DNA of 64,000 nucleotides from Dokdonella sp. (GCF_017744955.1 NZ_JAGIAG010000008.1:1-64000); one strand, 5' to 3'. Shown: positions 51,827 through 62,928, counted from the stretch's first letter. Made by a program: numbers and translations. Notes: generated from the letters alone by a model not told the origin.

Positions 51827-54310
51827 ATGACCCTATTCCTCCGCCTGCTGCGCTATGCGCTGTATCTGGTGCTGGCCGGCGTCCTCCTCGGCGGACTGGC
51901 GGTAGGCACCGCCTATTGGCTGATCGCGCCGCGCCTGCCTTCCGTCGAGACGCTCAAGGACGTGCGCCTGCAGGTGCCGCTCAGGATCAAGTCCGCCGAC
52001 GACAAGCTGATTGCAACCTTCGGCGAGACCAAGCGCACCCCGGTGCGCATCCAGGACGTCCCCGAACGCTTGAAGCTCGCCTTCCTCGCCGCCGAAGACG
52101 CCGACTTCTACACCCATCGCGGCATCGACATCGGCGGCATCGCGCGCGCGGTCTGGTTGACGCTGAGCACCGGCAGCAAGCACGTCGCCGGCGGCAGCAC
52201 GATCACGCAGCAGGTCGCGCGCATGTTCTTCCTCAGCCCGGAAGTCAGCTACACGCGCAAGGTGTCGGAAATCTTCCTCGCCTTCCGCATCGAAAGCGCG
52301 CTCAGCAAGGACGAAATCCTCGAGCTCTACCTCAACAAGGCCTTCTTCGGTCATCGCTCCTACGGCATCGCCGCCGCAGCCGAGTTCTACTACGGCAAGT
52401 CTCTCGACCAGCTCGATCTGGCCGAGTGCGCGATGCTCGCCTCGATCCCGAAATTCCCGTCCACCGGCAATCCGCTGAGCCGCCCGCAACGCGCGCTGGA
52501 ACGCCGCGGCTACGTGCTGGGCCGCATGCTCGAGAACCGTTTCATCAGCCAGGCCGACTACGACGCCGCGATGAAGGAAACCGACCTCGCGCAGGCACAC
52601 GAAGCGCCGGTCGAGGTCGACGCGCCGTATTTCGCCGAGCTGGTGCGCCAGGAAGCGATCGAGCGGCTCGGCAACAACGCACTGACCGACGGCTATGTGG
52701 TCAAGACGACCCTGAATTCGGCCAACCAGGAAGCCGCCAATCGCGCGCTGCGCGAGGCCCTGACGACCTACGACCGTCGCCACGGCTGGCGCGGCGCGGA
52801 AGGCCACGTCGACCTCGCCGCGGACGCGGCGCGCGAGCAATGGGACCAGGCGCTTTCCGATTTCCGGACGATCGCCGGGCTGGTGCCGGCGCTGGTCACC
52901 GAGTCGGCCAAGGATCACGCGACCTTGCAGCTCGCCGACGGCCAGGCCGTCTCCCTCGCGCTCGGGGCGATCGAGTGGGCGCGCCCGCGCATCGACGAGG
53001 ATCGCCGCGGCGCCGCGCCGAAGAGCGTTTCCGACGTGCTCAAGCGCGGCGACGTCGTGCGCGTGCAGCTCGACAACGAAGGCAACTGGAAGCTCGCGCA
53101 GATTCCCACGGTGGAAGCGGCGATCGTCGCGCTGAATCCCGAGGACGGCGCGATCGAGAGCATGGTCGGCGGCTTCAGCTTCCTGCGCAGCAAGTTCAAC
53201 CGCGCGACGCAGAGCGCGCGCCAGCCCGGTTCCGGCTTCAAGCCGTTCCTGTATTCGGCCGCCTTCGATCACGGCTTCACTCCGGCCTCGGTGCTCAACG
53301 ATGCGCCGGTGTCGTTCCCGGACCCGTCCAAGCCGGACGGCGTGTGGACGCCGAAGAACGACGACGACAGCTTCCGCGGGCCGATCCGCCTGCGCGAAGC
53401 CCTGGTCAAGTCGGTCAACCTGGTCTCGGTACGCCTGCTCGACGCGATCGGCGTGCGCTACGCCCGCGAGTACATCACCCGCTTCGGCTTAAGCCCCGAC
53501 CAGATCCCGCCGAACCTCTCGATGGCGCTCGGCACCGCTGCGGTCGCGCCGCTGGCAATGGCGCGCGGCTTCGCGGTGTTCGCCAACGGCGGCTACCTGG
53601 TCGACCCGTACTACATCAGCGAGATCGCCGACCGCGACGGACAGATCGTTTACCGCGCCGATCCCGGCGTCGCGTGCGCGAGCTGCGCCGAACGTCAGCT
53701 CGCCGATTCGTCGACTCCGAGCACGCCATCGCCGCCGCAAGCGTCTGCCGCCGATGCGCTGAATCCGATCGGCAGCGCGCATGCGACCACCACGCCGGCC
53801 GCTCCCGGCAAGCCGCATCTGGCGCCGCGCGCGATCGACCCGCGCAACGCCTATCTGGTCGCTTCGCTGATGCGCGACGTCGTGAAGCGCGGCACCGGCT
53901 CGGCCGCGATGGTGCTCAAGCGCAACGATCTCGCCGGCAAGACCGGGACGACCAACGACCACCGCGACGCCTGGTTCACCGGCTTCAACTCACAGCTCGC
54001 GGTCAGCTGCTGGGTCGGCTTCGACGACTTCAGCTCGCTCGGCCGCGGCGAATTCGGCGCCAAGGCCGCGCTGCCGATCTGGATCGACTTCATGCGCACC
54101 GCGCTGAAGGACGTGCCGGAACAGCCGTTCGACATGCCGCCCGGCGTCACCCGCGTGCGTATCGACCCGGCCAGCGGCTATCTCGCCGGCGCCGGTGACG
54201 GCAGCGCGATCCTGGAAGTCATGAAGACCGAGGACGCCACGCGCTTGGCCGAACGGCCGCCGCCGACGGAAGACGCCGACAACGAGCAGCCGGCCTACGA
54301 CGTGTTCTGA
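51827..54310 (+). CDS. mrcA: Penicillin-binding protein 1A, bifunctional
   Basis: This 827-residue class A PBP polymerises and cross-links peptidoglycan. It has an N-terminal membrane anchor (ALYLVLAGVLLGGLAVGTAY) and a transglycosylase domain (about 55-230) with EDADFYTHRGID and GGSTITQQVARMFFL. An OB-like insert (about 310-425) follows, then the transpeptidase domain with GSGFKPFLY (SxxK), KSVNLVS (SxN) and AGKTGTTNDHRD (KTG). A Pro/Ser/Thr-rich insert of about 60 residues lies before the KTG region. It is divergent from pilM, a common arrangement in gammaproteobacteria. Confidence 0.97.
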   Translation: MTLFLRLLRYALYLVLAGVLLGGLAVGTAYWLIAPRLPSVETLKDVRLQVPLRIKSADDKLIATFGETKRTPVRIQDVPERLKLAFLAAEDADFYTHRGIDIGGIARAVWLTLSTGSKHVAGGSTITQQVARMFFLSPEVSYTRKVSEIFLAFRIESALSKDEILELYLNKAFFGHRSYGIAAAAEFYYGKSLDQLDLAECAMLASIPKFPSTGNPLSRPQRALERRGYVLGRMLENRFISQADYDAAMKETDLAQAHEAPVEVDAPYFAELVRQEAIERLGNNALTDGYVVKTTLNSANQEAANRALREALTTYDRRHGWRGAEGHVDLAADAAREQWDQALSDFRTIAGLVPALVTESAKDHATLQLADGQAVSLALGAIEWARPRIDEDRRGAAPKSVSDVLKRGDVVRVQLDNEGNWKLAQIPTVEAAIVALNPEDGAIESMVGGFSFLRSKFNRATQSARQPGSGFKPFLYSAAFDHGFTPASVLNDAPVSFPDPSKPDGVWTPKNDDDSFRGPIRLREALVKSVNLVSVRLLDAIGVRYAREYITRFGLSPDQIPPNLSMALGTAAVAPLAMARGFAVFANGGYLVDPYYISEIADRDGQIVYRADPGVACASCAERQLADSSTPSTPSPPQASAADALNPIGSAHATTTPAAPGKPHLAPRAIDPRNAYLVASLMRDVVKRGTGSAAMVLKRNDLAGKTGTTNDHRDAWFTGFNSQLAVSCWVGFDDFSSLGRGEFGAKAALPIWIDFMRTALKDVPEQPFDMPPGVTRVRIDPASGYLAGAGDGSAILEVMKTEDATRLAERPPPTEDADNEQPAYDVF

Positions 54311-54311
54311 G

Positions 54312-54935
54312 ATGAGCGGGCGTCACGGCAGTCACGCGCAGATCCGCACGAACGAGCAACGCCGGCGCATCGCGGTCGAAGCCGCGCGCCTGATCAGCGA
54401 AGGAGGTCTGCGCGACTACGGGCAGGCCAAGCGCAAGGCGGCCGAGCGGTTGGGTCTGTTCGACGAGATCAACCTGCCGAACAATCGCGAGATCGAGGAC
54501 GCGCTGCGCGAGCATCAACGTCTGTTCCACGCCGAGGATCAGGCGACGAGCCTGCGCCGTCTGCGCGAGGTCGCTCGCGAGGCGATGCGTTTCTTCGCGC
54601 CGTTCGAGCCACGCCTGGTGGGTGCCGTGCTCGAAGGCACGGCCGACGAGCATTCGGCCGTCTGCCTGCACCTGTACTCGGATCAGTCCTACGAGGTCGA
54701 AGCGCTGCTGCACGAACGCGGCATTCCGTTCGAAGCGCAGACGCGGCGCCTGCGCATCGACCGCGACACCGCGCAGGACTTTCCGGTCCTGCTGTTCAGC
54801 GCCGACGACACGGCGGTCGATCTGACCGTGCTGCCGTACGATCTGCTGCGCCAGGCTCCGCTCGACCGCATCAGCGAGAAGCCGATGCAGCGCGCAACGC
54901 AAGCCACGCTCGACGCATTGCTGGAAGAGCCCTAG
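54312..54935 (+). CDS. Conserved unknown protein next to PBP1A
   Basis: This 207-residue cytosolic protein has a helical N-terminal half with a conserved start (QIRTNEQRRRIAVEAARLIS, DYGQAKRKAAERLGLFDEIN) and LPNNREIEDALREHQRLF. The C-terminal half is alpha/beta, with VGAVLEGTADEHSAVCLHLY and LHERGIPFEAQTRRLRID. The GTADEHSAVCLHLYSD stretch recalls a minimal nucleotidyltransferase core, but I cannot confirm this. It begins 1 bp after the mrcA stop and is surely cotranscribed. Related proteins sit beside PBP1A in Xanthomonadales; the function is unknown. Confidence 0.78.
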   Translation: MSGRHGSHAQIRTNEQRRRIAVEAARLISEGGLRDYGQAKRKAAERLGLFDEINLPNNREIEDALREHQRLFHAEDQATSLRRLREVAREAMRFFAPFEPRLVGAVLEGTADEHSAVCLHLYSDQSYEVEALLHERGIPFEAQTRRLRIDRDTAQDFPVLLFSADDTAVDLTVLPYDLLRQAPLDRISEKPMQRATQATLDALLEEP

Positions 54936-54945
54936 GCACGTCCGC

Positions 54946-54972
54946 GGCAAGCTCACCGTTCGGCGGCTTGCC
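54946..54972. terminator. Hairpin between convergent genes
   Basis: GGCAAGC (54946-54952) pairs with GCTTGCC (54966-54972) in the 54-bp gap between the convergent conserved unknown and gltA. There is no T tract; it is a possible two-way terminator. Confidence 0.35.
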
Positions 54973-54989
54973 ACTCACGCGTATCTCGA

Positions 54990-56282
<1,293 letters not shown>

Positions 56283-56598
56283 GGGCGTACTCCTGGCTGC
56301 GGGCCGCCCGCGCACTGGAACGTGCGACGGGGGCAGAACATGCGAATGCGACCGCCGATGCTACGCCGCGGTCAACACACAATTATTGCATGGCAGCAGG
56401 TGCGTGCGCCGGGGCCGCGAATCAAGCTCCGGAGCGCCGCGGAAGCGGCGGATGACGCATCGTTCATCTGCGCGTTCGGGCGGCGGAAACGACGAACGCC
56501 GGCACGACGGCCGGCGTTCGAAGCGATATCGGTTGAAGCGGAAGCGGAATCCCGAACCTGCGTCAGTCCACGCCGTCTCGGGAGGAGCCCTTCCGGTC
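56283..56598. other. 316-bp non-coding region between rpmE2 and gltA
   Basis: It holds the gltA upstream region and the rpmE2 3' end. A perfect 11-bp hairpin, CGAACGCCGGC (56493-56503) with GCCGGCGTTCG (56510-56520), lies 80 bp past the rpmE2 stop and is a plausible terminator. No gene is seen. Confidence 0.55.
56493..56520 (-). terminator. Hairpin downstream of rpmE2
   Basis: A perfect 11-bp inverted repeat with a 6-nt loop, GC-rich, without a clear T tract on the minus strand. It is the most likely end structure of the rpmE2 transcript. Confidence 0.5.
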
Positions 56599-56841
56599 TT
56601 ACTTCGCGTAGCGGCGACGGAACTTGTCGACGCGACCGGCGGTATCGACGATCTTCTGCTTGCCGGTGAAGAACGGGTGCGAGTGGCTGGAAATTTCCAC
56701 CTTGATCAGCGGATATTCCTGGCCGTCCTCCCACTTGATCGTTTCCTTGCTGGTCATCGTCGACTGCGTCAGGAACGAGAAATCGCTGGAGATGTCCTGG
56801 AACACGACCGGCTTGTAGTTCGGATGGATGTCGGCTTTCAT
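56599..56841 (-). CDS. rpmE2: 50S ribosomal protein L31, type B
   Basis: This 80-residue protein begins [20 protein letters not shown] and ends [32 protein letters not shown] is the type B signature. It lacks the CxxC zinc motif of type A L31, so it is the zinc-independent form. It has its own upstream AT-rich region (56865-56890) and is monocistronic. Confidence 0.97.
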   Translation of the reverse strand: MKADIHPNYKPVVFQDISSDFSFLTQSTMTSKETIKWEDGQEYPLIKVEISSHSHPFFTGKQKIVDTAGRVDKFRRRYAK

Positions 56842-56945
56842 GGGATGCTCCGCGGGCTGGGCGGCGATAATATAAGAGCGGCAGTATAACCCGCCCCGGA
56901 AAATCAAGGCAAGCGCATACGGCCTTCGCTCCTCCGCAGGCCCAT

Positions 56946-57881
56946 TCAACCGGCCGGGACCCCCAGCGCATCGGCCACCACGGCCTGGAAGCGTTCCTGA
57001 TCGACCTCGAGCACGATGCGCGCATTGGCCGGCCGACACAGCCGCCCTTCCCAATCGACCACGGTCGCGCCGCGCGTGGCCGCGCCGGTCAGCTCGATGC
57101 CGACGTGACGCCGTTCGGCCTTGCGCACGATGGACGGATCGAGCGCCACCGCCATCGCCAGCGCATCGGCGACGACCATGCCGTGCCGGCGCCCGTGCCC
57201 CTCGTTGAACAACCGCGCCTTGCGCGAGATCGCCGCGTAGAACTGCCCGCGCGCGTCGCTGGCGGCGACGCTGCGGTCGAACCAGGCGAAATCCATCGCG
57301 TGGCGCACGCAGGCCTCCCAATCGACCAGATCGAACTCCGGCCACGCGGAGAACACCACCTGCGCCGCCTCCGGATCGAAACCGATGTTGAATTCGGCCG
57401 GCACCAGATGCGTATTGCCGCGACCGGTCACGGCGCCGCCCATGACGACCAGACGCGCGACGCGCGACGGTAGCTGCGGGTCCAGCCGCAACGCCAGGGC
57501 GAGGTTCGTCAACGGCGCCAGGGCGACCAGGACGAGCTTGCCGGCGTGCTCGCGCGACAAGCGCAGGATTGCGTTGGCCGCGTGCTCGTCGGCCACGCGT
57601 CGCGCCGAAGGGAAATAGCCTGTGTCGCCGAAACCGTCCGCACCGTGCACGAAACCGGCGTCCTCCGCCGGCCATACCAGCGGCACCGGGCAGCCGGCGA
57701 ACACTGGCGTCTCGGCACCGATCACCTCGACCAGCTTCAGCGCATTGGCGACGGTATGCGCCAATCCGACGTTACCGGCGGCGATGCTGAGTCCGACGAC
57801 GTCGGCGCCGCGATGGGCCATCAGGATCGCGAGTGCGTCGTCGACGCCCGGATCGGTATCGATCAATAGGGGAAAAGCCAC
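56946..57881 (-). CDS. Inosine-uridine preferring nucleoside hydrolase family protein
   Basis: This 311-residue enzyme hydrolyses the N-glycosidic bond of ribonucleosides. The calcium-binding motif [13 protein letters not shown] is intact at the N-terminus. [40 protein letters not shown] and [13 protein letters not shown] follow the family pattern. The active-site region near the C-terminus is [20 protein letters not shown]. The start is GTG 57881. It is monocistronic, and base preference cannot be told. Confidence 0.94.
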   Translation of the reverse strand: MAFPLLIDTDPGVDDALAILMAHRGADVVGLSIAAGNVGLAHTVANALKLVEVIGAETPVFAGCPVPLVWPAEDAGFVHGADGFGDTGYFPSARRVADEHAANAILRLSREHAGKLVLVALAPLTNLALALRLDPQLPSRVARLVVMGGAVTGRGNTHLVPAEFNIGFDPEAAQVVFSAWPEFDLVDWEACVRHAMDFAWFDRSVAASDARGQFYAAISRKARLFNEGHGRRHGMVVADALAMAVALDPSIVRKAERRHVGIELTGAATRGATVVDWEGRLCRPANARIVLEVDQERFQAVVADALGVPAG

Positions 57882-57952
57882 GAGCTCTCCTTACGCATGC
57901 GCGGCCGCGCATCATAGCCGCTACGGCCGGCCTGCTTTCGGCCGAGCGGCAC

Positions 57953-58942
57953 TCAGCGCTTGTAGCGCACGTAGAACCGCTTCAGCAGATACGACAGCAT
58001 GCCCCATGCCCCGGCGTCGGTCGCCTGCAGCAGACGGGCGTTTTCCTGATAGAGATATCGGAGCTGGTTGTCGCGGTTGCCGACCGCCTCGCGCAGCTCG
58101 GCAATGTCCGCATCCGACAGCACATGGCCGGCGCGAAAGCGCTGCTCGTCGAGCTGCCGATTGACGTAGTGCGTCGTGTGCCGACCTGCGATCTCGTGCG
58201 CCGGCCGGGTCTTCGTGTAGAAATACAGCGCGACGGATTTGCGCGACAGCTGCGCCGAATCGGCCGGCAGGCGGATCTTGTCGAAGCCGTGCCAGCTGTT
58301 TTCGGTCGTCTCGAAGATCACGCAGCGATTGAACGTCGGCACGACGCTGACGGCGGGATAACCGTCCTCGTACGGATCGCGGAAGAACTCGATGTTGCCG
58401 CCCCACTCCGCCTCCCATCGCGGATTGAGGTAGACGATGAGGTTCAGCCGCCGGTGCCAGCGCTCGCTCGGGTGGTAGTTGAAGTCGATGTGGGCGTGCA
58501 GCGTCTGCCCGTGCCGGTTCTCGTGCGTGCCGCCGCCGAGATAGAACGGATCGTAGAGCAGGTGTTCGATGCCGGTGATCTCGCCGACGACGTCGAGGAA
58601 GTCGCGCCGGCGGATCGTCGTATCCAGCTCGGCGTAAGCCGGACCCAGGGCACGCACGCGCTCCACGGTGGATTTCCCGCCGTGACGGCCGTCGTCGCCG
58701 GCGCTGTTGCCCTGTTCGAACGAAGGAAACTCGGCGAGCAGACGACGGGCGAAATCCGCGTCGAGGAAGTCGTCGATGACGACGTGGCGGAACGGCTTGG
58801 CCTGCGTGAAGCGCTCGCGCAGCGACGCGCGCTCCTGTAACACGAGTGGATTGAGCATGCCGGTGAATTCGACCCTGGAAAGCGATGATGCCGCGACGGC
58901 CTCGCGCCGATTCATGATATCGCGCGGCAGCGGGACTTCCAT
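57953..58942 (-). CDS. 2-oxoglutarate/Fe(II)-dependent oxygenase (prolyl hydroxylase-like)
   Basis: This 329-residue protein has a double-stranded beta-helix core. The iron site is HIDFN in LHAHIDFNYHPSERWHRRLN (HxD), with the distal His in FETTENSWHGFDKIRL and RKSVALYFYTKTRP for 2-oxoglutarate. The N-terminus is IDDFLDADFARRLLAEFPSF, as in sugar- or peptide-modifying oxygenases near surface polysaccharide genes. The start is uncertain; ATG 58942 is the first good one, but ATG 58915 and one near 58860 are possible. It is divergent, 43 bp away, from a membrane protein. Confidence 0.88.
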   Translation of the reverse strand: MEVPLPRDIMNRREAVAASSLSRVEFTGMLNPLVLQERASLRERFTQAKPFRHVVIDDFLDADFARRLLAEFPSFEQGNSAGDDGRHGGKSTVERVRALGPAYAELDTTIRRRDFLDVVGEITGIEHLLYDPFYLGGGTHENRHGQTLHAHIDFNYHPSERWHRRLNLIVYLNPRWEAEWGGNIEFFRDPYEDGYPAVSVVPTFNRCVIFETTENSWHGFDKIRLPADSAQLSRKSVALYFYTKTRPAHEIAGRHTTHYVNRQLDEQRFRAGHVLSDADIAELREAVGNRDNQLRYLYQENARLLQATDAGAWGMLSYLLKRFYVRYKR

Positions 58943-58985
58943 CGTCGAAACATCGAAAATGGCGTGGCTCAGAACCTCGCCCCCG

Positions 58986-60293
58986 ATGCCTACCTTCCGA
59001 TCTGCTTCCCGCGCCGCCTTCGTCTTGCTCGCTGCCGCCCTTCTGCTGCTCACGCTGCGGTGGCAGATCCCGATGATGCTGTGGGACCACCTCGACCTCG
59101 TTCCGATCTACGCGGCGTGGAACGACGGCGCGCTCGCCGACTCGATCTTCCTGCACATCCACGGCGGCCACGTCCACACCGCCGCCTATGCGGTCCTGCT
59201 GGTCACGACCTGCCTCTCGCAGGGCCACCCCTGGCTGGACGGCGCGGCGAGCTGGTTGTTGCTGCTCGGCTACGCCGCCATCGCGATGCGTCTCGCACGC
59301 GACAGTGTCGACGTGTCGACGCGTCGCGGGTTCGCCCTCACCTTGCTGATCGTCCTGCTGGCCTTGTTCCCCGGGCACCTGGCGAATCTGCAATGGGGCT
59401 GGCAAGTGGCCGTCTTCCTCTGCCTGTTCGGCACCATCGCGACCATCCGTTGCCTGACCCGGCCGCAATTGTCCGCTTCGGGCCTGCTCGCGGCAGCCGC
59501 CGCCACCTTGCTCGCCCTCGCCAGTTTCGCGACCGCACTCGCCCTCGTTCCGACCGCCGTGTTGCTGATTTCGTTGCGCAAGGACTGGTCCCTCCGGAAG
59601 CGTTGTGCGGCGTCGCTGCCGTGGCTGGCCGGAGGCATCGCGATCGCCTGGCTGTATCCCGCCGCTCCGGCGGTGAACGACGTCGCTACCCCGCTCTCCC
59701 TGCTGCTTTACGTCCTGAACTTTCTCGGCGGCGGAATCGCTCGCTTCGCCACACCGCTCGCGCCGTGGCTCGCCTTCGCCGGACTGATCTCCGGAGTCGC
59801 GGCCGCGTGGTCGCTGCGCCTGCGGCGCGACAGCCTGCCTTGGCTCGGCTTGTTCGTCTTCGCGATCGTCGCCGCCGGCCTGACGGCATTCGGTCGCGCC
59901 GCGCCGTTCGGCGCGGACCACGCCTTCGTCACCCGCTACGTCAGCTTCTCGTCGACGTTCTGGCTCGGCTGGGCCGGCCTGGTCGGTTGTGCATTGACCG
60001 CGGCGACACGCGTTCCTGCGGCGGCCAGGATCTTCGTCTGGACGATCGCGCTGTTCGCCGTCGTCAACGCGCTGCACATGGTCAAGAAGGCCGGCGGCGT
60101 GGCGACCAGGACCGAGTCGATGGCGCGGACCATTCGCGACTCCTATCCGCAGGTCGACCGGTCCTTGCTGGCGGAAATCTATTTCGACCAGCCGGACGTC
60201 GCGCTCGAACGTCTGCGGCGGCTGTACGAGTGGGGCTTCCCGCCTTTCGACGAACCGCGAACCGGACCGGATCGACCGCCGAATCGGCCTTGA
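58986..60293 (+). CDS. Polytopic membrane protein of unknown function
   Basis: This 435-residue protein has about ten hydrophobic helices. The first loop WDHLDLVPIYAAWNDGALAD and the early periplasmic HIHGGHVHTAAYAV (His cluster) resemble membrane-embedded glycosyltransferase-like (GT-C) proteins in layout, but no catalytic motif is certain. The C-terminal 60 residues are soluble and acidic/basic mixed (DRSLLAEIYFDQPDVALERL). ATG 58986 was chosen; upstream frames overlap the divergent oxygenase. The pair may share a promoter and a surface-modification role, which is inference. Confidence 0.72.
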   Translation: MPTFRSASRAAFVLLAAALLLLTLRWQIPMMLWDHLDLVPIYAAWNDGALADSIFLHIHGGHVHTAAYAVLLVTTCLSQGHPWLDGAASWLLLLGYAAIAMRLARDSVDVSTRRGFALTLLIVLLALFPGHLANLQWGWQVAVFLCLFGTIATIRCLTRPQLSASGLLAAAAATLLALASFATALALVPTAVLLISLRKDWSLRKRCAASLPWLAGGIAIAWLYPAAPAVNDVATPLSLLLYVLNFLGGGIARFATPLAPWLAFAGLISGVAAAWSLRLRRDSLPWLGLFVFAIVAAGLTAFGRAAPFGADHAFVTRYVSFSSTFWLGWAGLVGCALTAATRVPAAARIFVWTIALFAVVNALHMVKKAGGVATRTESMARTIRDSYPQVDRSLLAEIYFDQPDVALERLRRLYEWGFPPFDEPRTGPDRPPNRP

Positions 60294-60315
60294 AGCGCAT
60301 CCCGCGATGAATCGG

Positions 60316-62430
60316 TCAAGCGCCGGCGAATCTGGCCGAACCGCCGATCCAGCGCGCCATCAACTTCTCGGCGAGATCCGCGTGATCGCGCAACATCGCC
60401 TCGCCGACGCGCTGCACGGCCGGCAGCAGCGCGGCGTCGCGCGCGAGATCGGCGACGCGGAACTGCAGCTGTCCGGTCTGGCGCGTGCCGAGCATCTCTC
60501 CGGGACCACGCAACTCCAGATCCTTCTCGGCGATGCGGAAGCCGTCGCTGGTCTCGCGCATGACTTCCAATCGCGCACGCGCCATCTGCGACAGCGGTGT
60601 CTGGTACAGCAGCACGCAACTCGACGCCGTACTGCCGCGGCCGACGCGTCCGCGCAGCTGATGCAGTTGCGCCAGGCCGAGACGTTCGGCGTTCTCGATC
60701 ACCATGAGGCTCGCGTTCGGCACGTCGACGCCGACCTCGATCACCGTCGTCGCCACCAGCACGCGCAGCTCGCCGTTGCCGAACTGCGCCATCGCAGCCT
60801 GCTTCTCTTTCGGCTTCAGACGTCCATGCACCAGACCGATGCGCAGCTCCGGCAGCGCCGCCGTGAGTTCGGCGAACGCGACTTCGGCCGCCTGCGCCTC
60901 GAGCTGCTCGGATTCCTCGATCAAGGTGCAGACCCAGTACGCCTGCCGCCCTTCCGAACACGCCGCGCGGATGCGCTCGATCACTTCGCCGCGGCGCGCG
61001 TTCGAGATCGCCACGGTCTGCACCGGCGTACGCCCCGGCGGCAGCTCGTCGATGACCGAAACGTCGAGATCGGCGTACGCCGTCATCGCCAGCGTGCGCG
61101 GGATCGGCGTGGCGGTCAGCACGAGCTGGTGCGGCACGACGTCGCCGGTGCGCCCTTTCTCGCGCAGCGTCAGGCGCTGGTGCACGCCGAAGCGGTGCTG
61201 CTCGTCGATGATCGCGAGGCCGAGATGACGGAACGCGACGCCTTCCTGGATCAGCGCGTGCGTGCCGATCACGATCGGCGCGCCCTCGGCGACGGCGGCG
61301 CGCGCGCTCTCGCGTGCGCGGCCCTGCACCTTGCCGGACAGCCACACCGGCCGGAGGTCGAGCGGCTCCATCCACTTCTGGAAATTGCGCCAATGCTGCT
61401 CGGCCAGCAGCTCCGTCGGCGCGACCAGGGCGGCCTGGAAGCCGGCCTCGACCGCCGCCAGCGCAGTCAGCGCGGCAACGACGGTCTTGCCGGAACCGAC
61501 GTCGCCCTGCACCAGACGCAGCATCGGCGCCGCGACACCGAGATCGCGTTCGATTTCGGCGACGACGCGCTGCTGCGCCGAGGTCAGCGCGAACGGCAGC
61601 TGCGCGCGCAGGGCGCGGCGCAAACGACCGTCGCCGGTGAGCACCGGGGCCGAATGGCGACGCACCTGGGCGCGCAAGCGCTTGAGGCCGAGGTGGTGGG
61701 TGAGCAGTTCTTCGAACGCGAGCCGCTGCTGCGCCGGATGGCGGCCCGAGGCGAGCGCGGGGATGTCGACGTCCGGCGCCGGCCGATGCACGGTCAGCAG
61801 CGCCTCGCGCAACGAAGCGAGCCGCAGCGGTTCGCGCAAGTCGGACGGAATCAGCTCGAGGATCTCGTCCGGCGGCAGGCGCTCGAGCGCGCGCTCGATC
61901 ACACCGGCGAGCCGCTTCTGGCCGAGTCCGTCGGTGGTCGGATAGATCGGCGTCAACCGATCCTCGGTCGTGGCCGGCGCATCGCCGAGCACGCGCCGAT
62001 AGGCCGGATGCACGATCTCCAGGCCGTGCGCACCGTGACGGATCTCGCCGTAGCAGACGAAGCGCGCGCCGGGCGCGAACTGCTCGGCCTGCGCGCGGTT
62101 GAAATGGAAGAAGCGCAAGGTCAGCGTCGCACGCGATTCGTCGCCGAGGGCGACGCGCAGCTGCGGCCGATAGCGGAAGCCGCGCTCGACCGCTTCGACG
62201 ACGCCTTCGACCTGGGCGCTCTCGCCGATGCGCAGGTCGCGGATCGGCGTGATGCGCGTGCGATCCTCGTAGCGCAGCGGCAGATGGAACCAGAGGTCCT
62301 GCACGCGCTCGAGCCCGAGCTTGCGCAGCGTTTCGCGCAAGGCGGGACCGACACCGGGCAGGTCCGAAACCGGCGCGCCGCCGACGTCCACCGGCGAGGC
62401 GCGGGCGGACCTGACAGGAGTGCGCGACAT
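60316..62430 (-). CDS. recG: ATP-dependent DNA helicase RecG
   Basis: This 704-residue helicase reverses stalled replication forks and branch-migrates Holliday junctions. The N-terminal wedge/OB domain (about 1-190) contains VQDLWFHLPLRYEDRTRI. Helicase motifs include Walker A LVQGDVGSGKTVVAALTAL, the DEQH box AIIDEQHRFGVHQR, LTATPIPRTLAMTAYADL, and QLRGRVGRG with MLGTRQTGQLQFRVADL at the C-terminus. It follows ridA by 20 bp in the spoT-ridA-recG order. Confidence 0.98.
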   Translation of the reverse strand: MSRTPVRSARASPVDVGGAPVSDLPGVGPALRETLRKLGLERVQDLWFHLPLRYEDRTRITPIRDLRIGESAQVEGVVEAVERGFRYRPQLRVALGDESRATLTLRFFHFNRAQAEQFAPGARFVCYGEIRHGAHGLEIVHPAYRRVLGDAPATTEDRLTPIYPTTDGLGQKRLAGVIERALERLPPDEILELIPSDLREPLRLASLREALLTVHRPAPDVDIPALASGRHPAQQRLAFEELLTHHLGLKRLRAQVRRHSAPVLTGDGRLRRALRAQLPFALTSAQQRVVAEIERDLGVAAPMLRLVQGDVGSGKTVVAALTALAAVEAGFQAALVAPTELLAEQHWRNFQKWMEPLDLRPVWLSGKVQGRARESARAAVAEGAPIVIGTHALIQEGVAFRHLGLAIIDEQHRFGVHQRLTLREKGRTGDVVPHQLVLTATPIPRTLAMTAYADLDVSVIDELPPGRTPVQTVAISNARRGEVIERIRAACSEGRQAYWVCTLIEESEQLEAQAAEVAFAELTAALPELRIGLVHGRLKPKEKQAAMAQFGNGELRVLVATTVIEVGVDVPNASLMVIENAERLGLAQLHQLRGRVGRGSTASSCVLLYQTPLSQMARARLEVMRETSDGFRIAEKDLELRGPGEMLGTRQTGQLQFRVADLARDAALLPAVQRVGEAMLRDHADLAEKLMARWIGGSARFAGA

Positions 62431-62450
62431 GCCCGGACGGCGATGCGGCG

Positions 62451-62834
62451 TCAGTCGAACGCCGCGATCATGTCGATTTCGACCTGGGCACCGAGCGGAA
62501 GCGCGGCGACGCCGATCGTCGAGCGTGCCGGGAACGGCTCGCGGAAATACTGCTTCATGACGTCGTTGACGGCGGCGAAGTTGCCCAGATCGGTCAGGTA
62601 GATGCCGACGCGCACGACCTGGTCGAACGACGCGCCCGCCGCCGTCAGCACCGCCTTGAGGTTCTCGAAGACCTGGCGCGCCTGCGCGCCGATGTCGCCT
62701 TCGACGAGCTTGCCCGTGGCCGGATCGAGCGGCGTCTGACCGGAGGTGTAGAGCGTGCTGCCGATGCGCACGGCCTGCGAATACGGGCCGATCGCCTTGG
62801 GGGCGTGATCGCTGTGGACGATGGTGCGGGACAT
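62451..62834 (-). CDS. ridA: RidA family enamine/imine deaminase
   Basis: This 127-residue protein hydrolyses reactive enamine/imine intermediates such as 2-aminoacrylate. Family motifs are KAIGPYSQAVRIGSTLYTSG, VFENLKAVLTAAGASFDQVV and PARSTIGVAALPLGAQVEID, with the key Arg in PARST. ATG 62834 was chosen over a longer frame. It lies between spoT and recG. Confidence 0.97.
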   Translation of the reverse strand: MSRTIVHSDHAPKAIGPYSQAVRIGSTLYTSGQTPLDPATGKLVEGDIGAQARQVFENLKAVLTAAGASFDQVVRVGIYLTDLGNFAAVNDVMKQYFREPFPARSTIGVAALPLGAQVEIDMIAAFD

Positions 62835-62928
62835 GGGGGACGCCTGAGTGGAGGGTTGGCGAAGAATAGCCAACCGCCGCCGCAATAGGCAGCTCCGTCC
62901 GGATCCCGATGCCGCGAATCTCGCAACC

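Noticed and set aside
56865-56911. A sigma-70 promoter for rpmE2
   Set aside because: TTGATT and TATACT are present on the minus strand but only 13 bp apart, and the next -10-like sequence is 27 bp away, so no convincing promoter was called.
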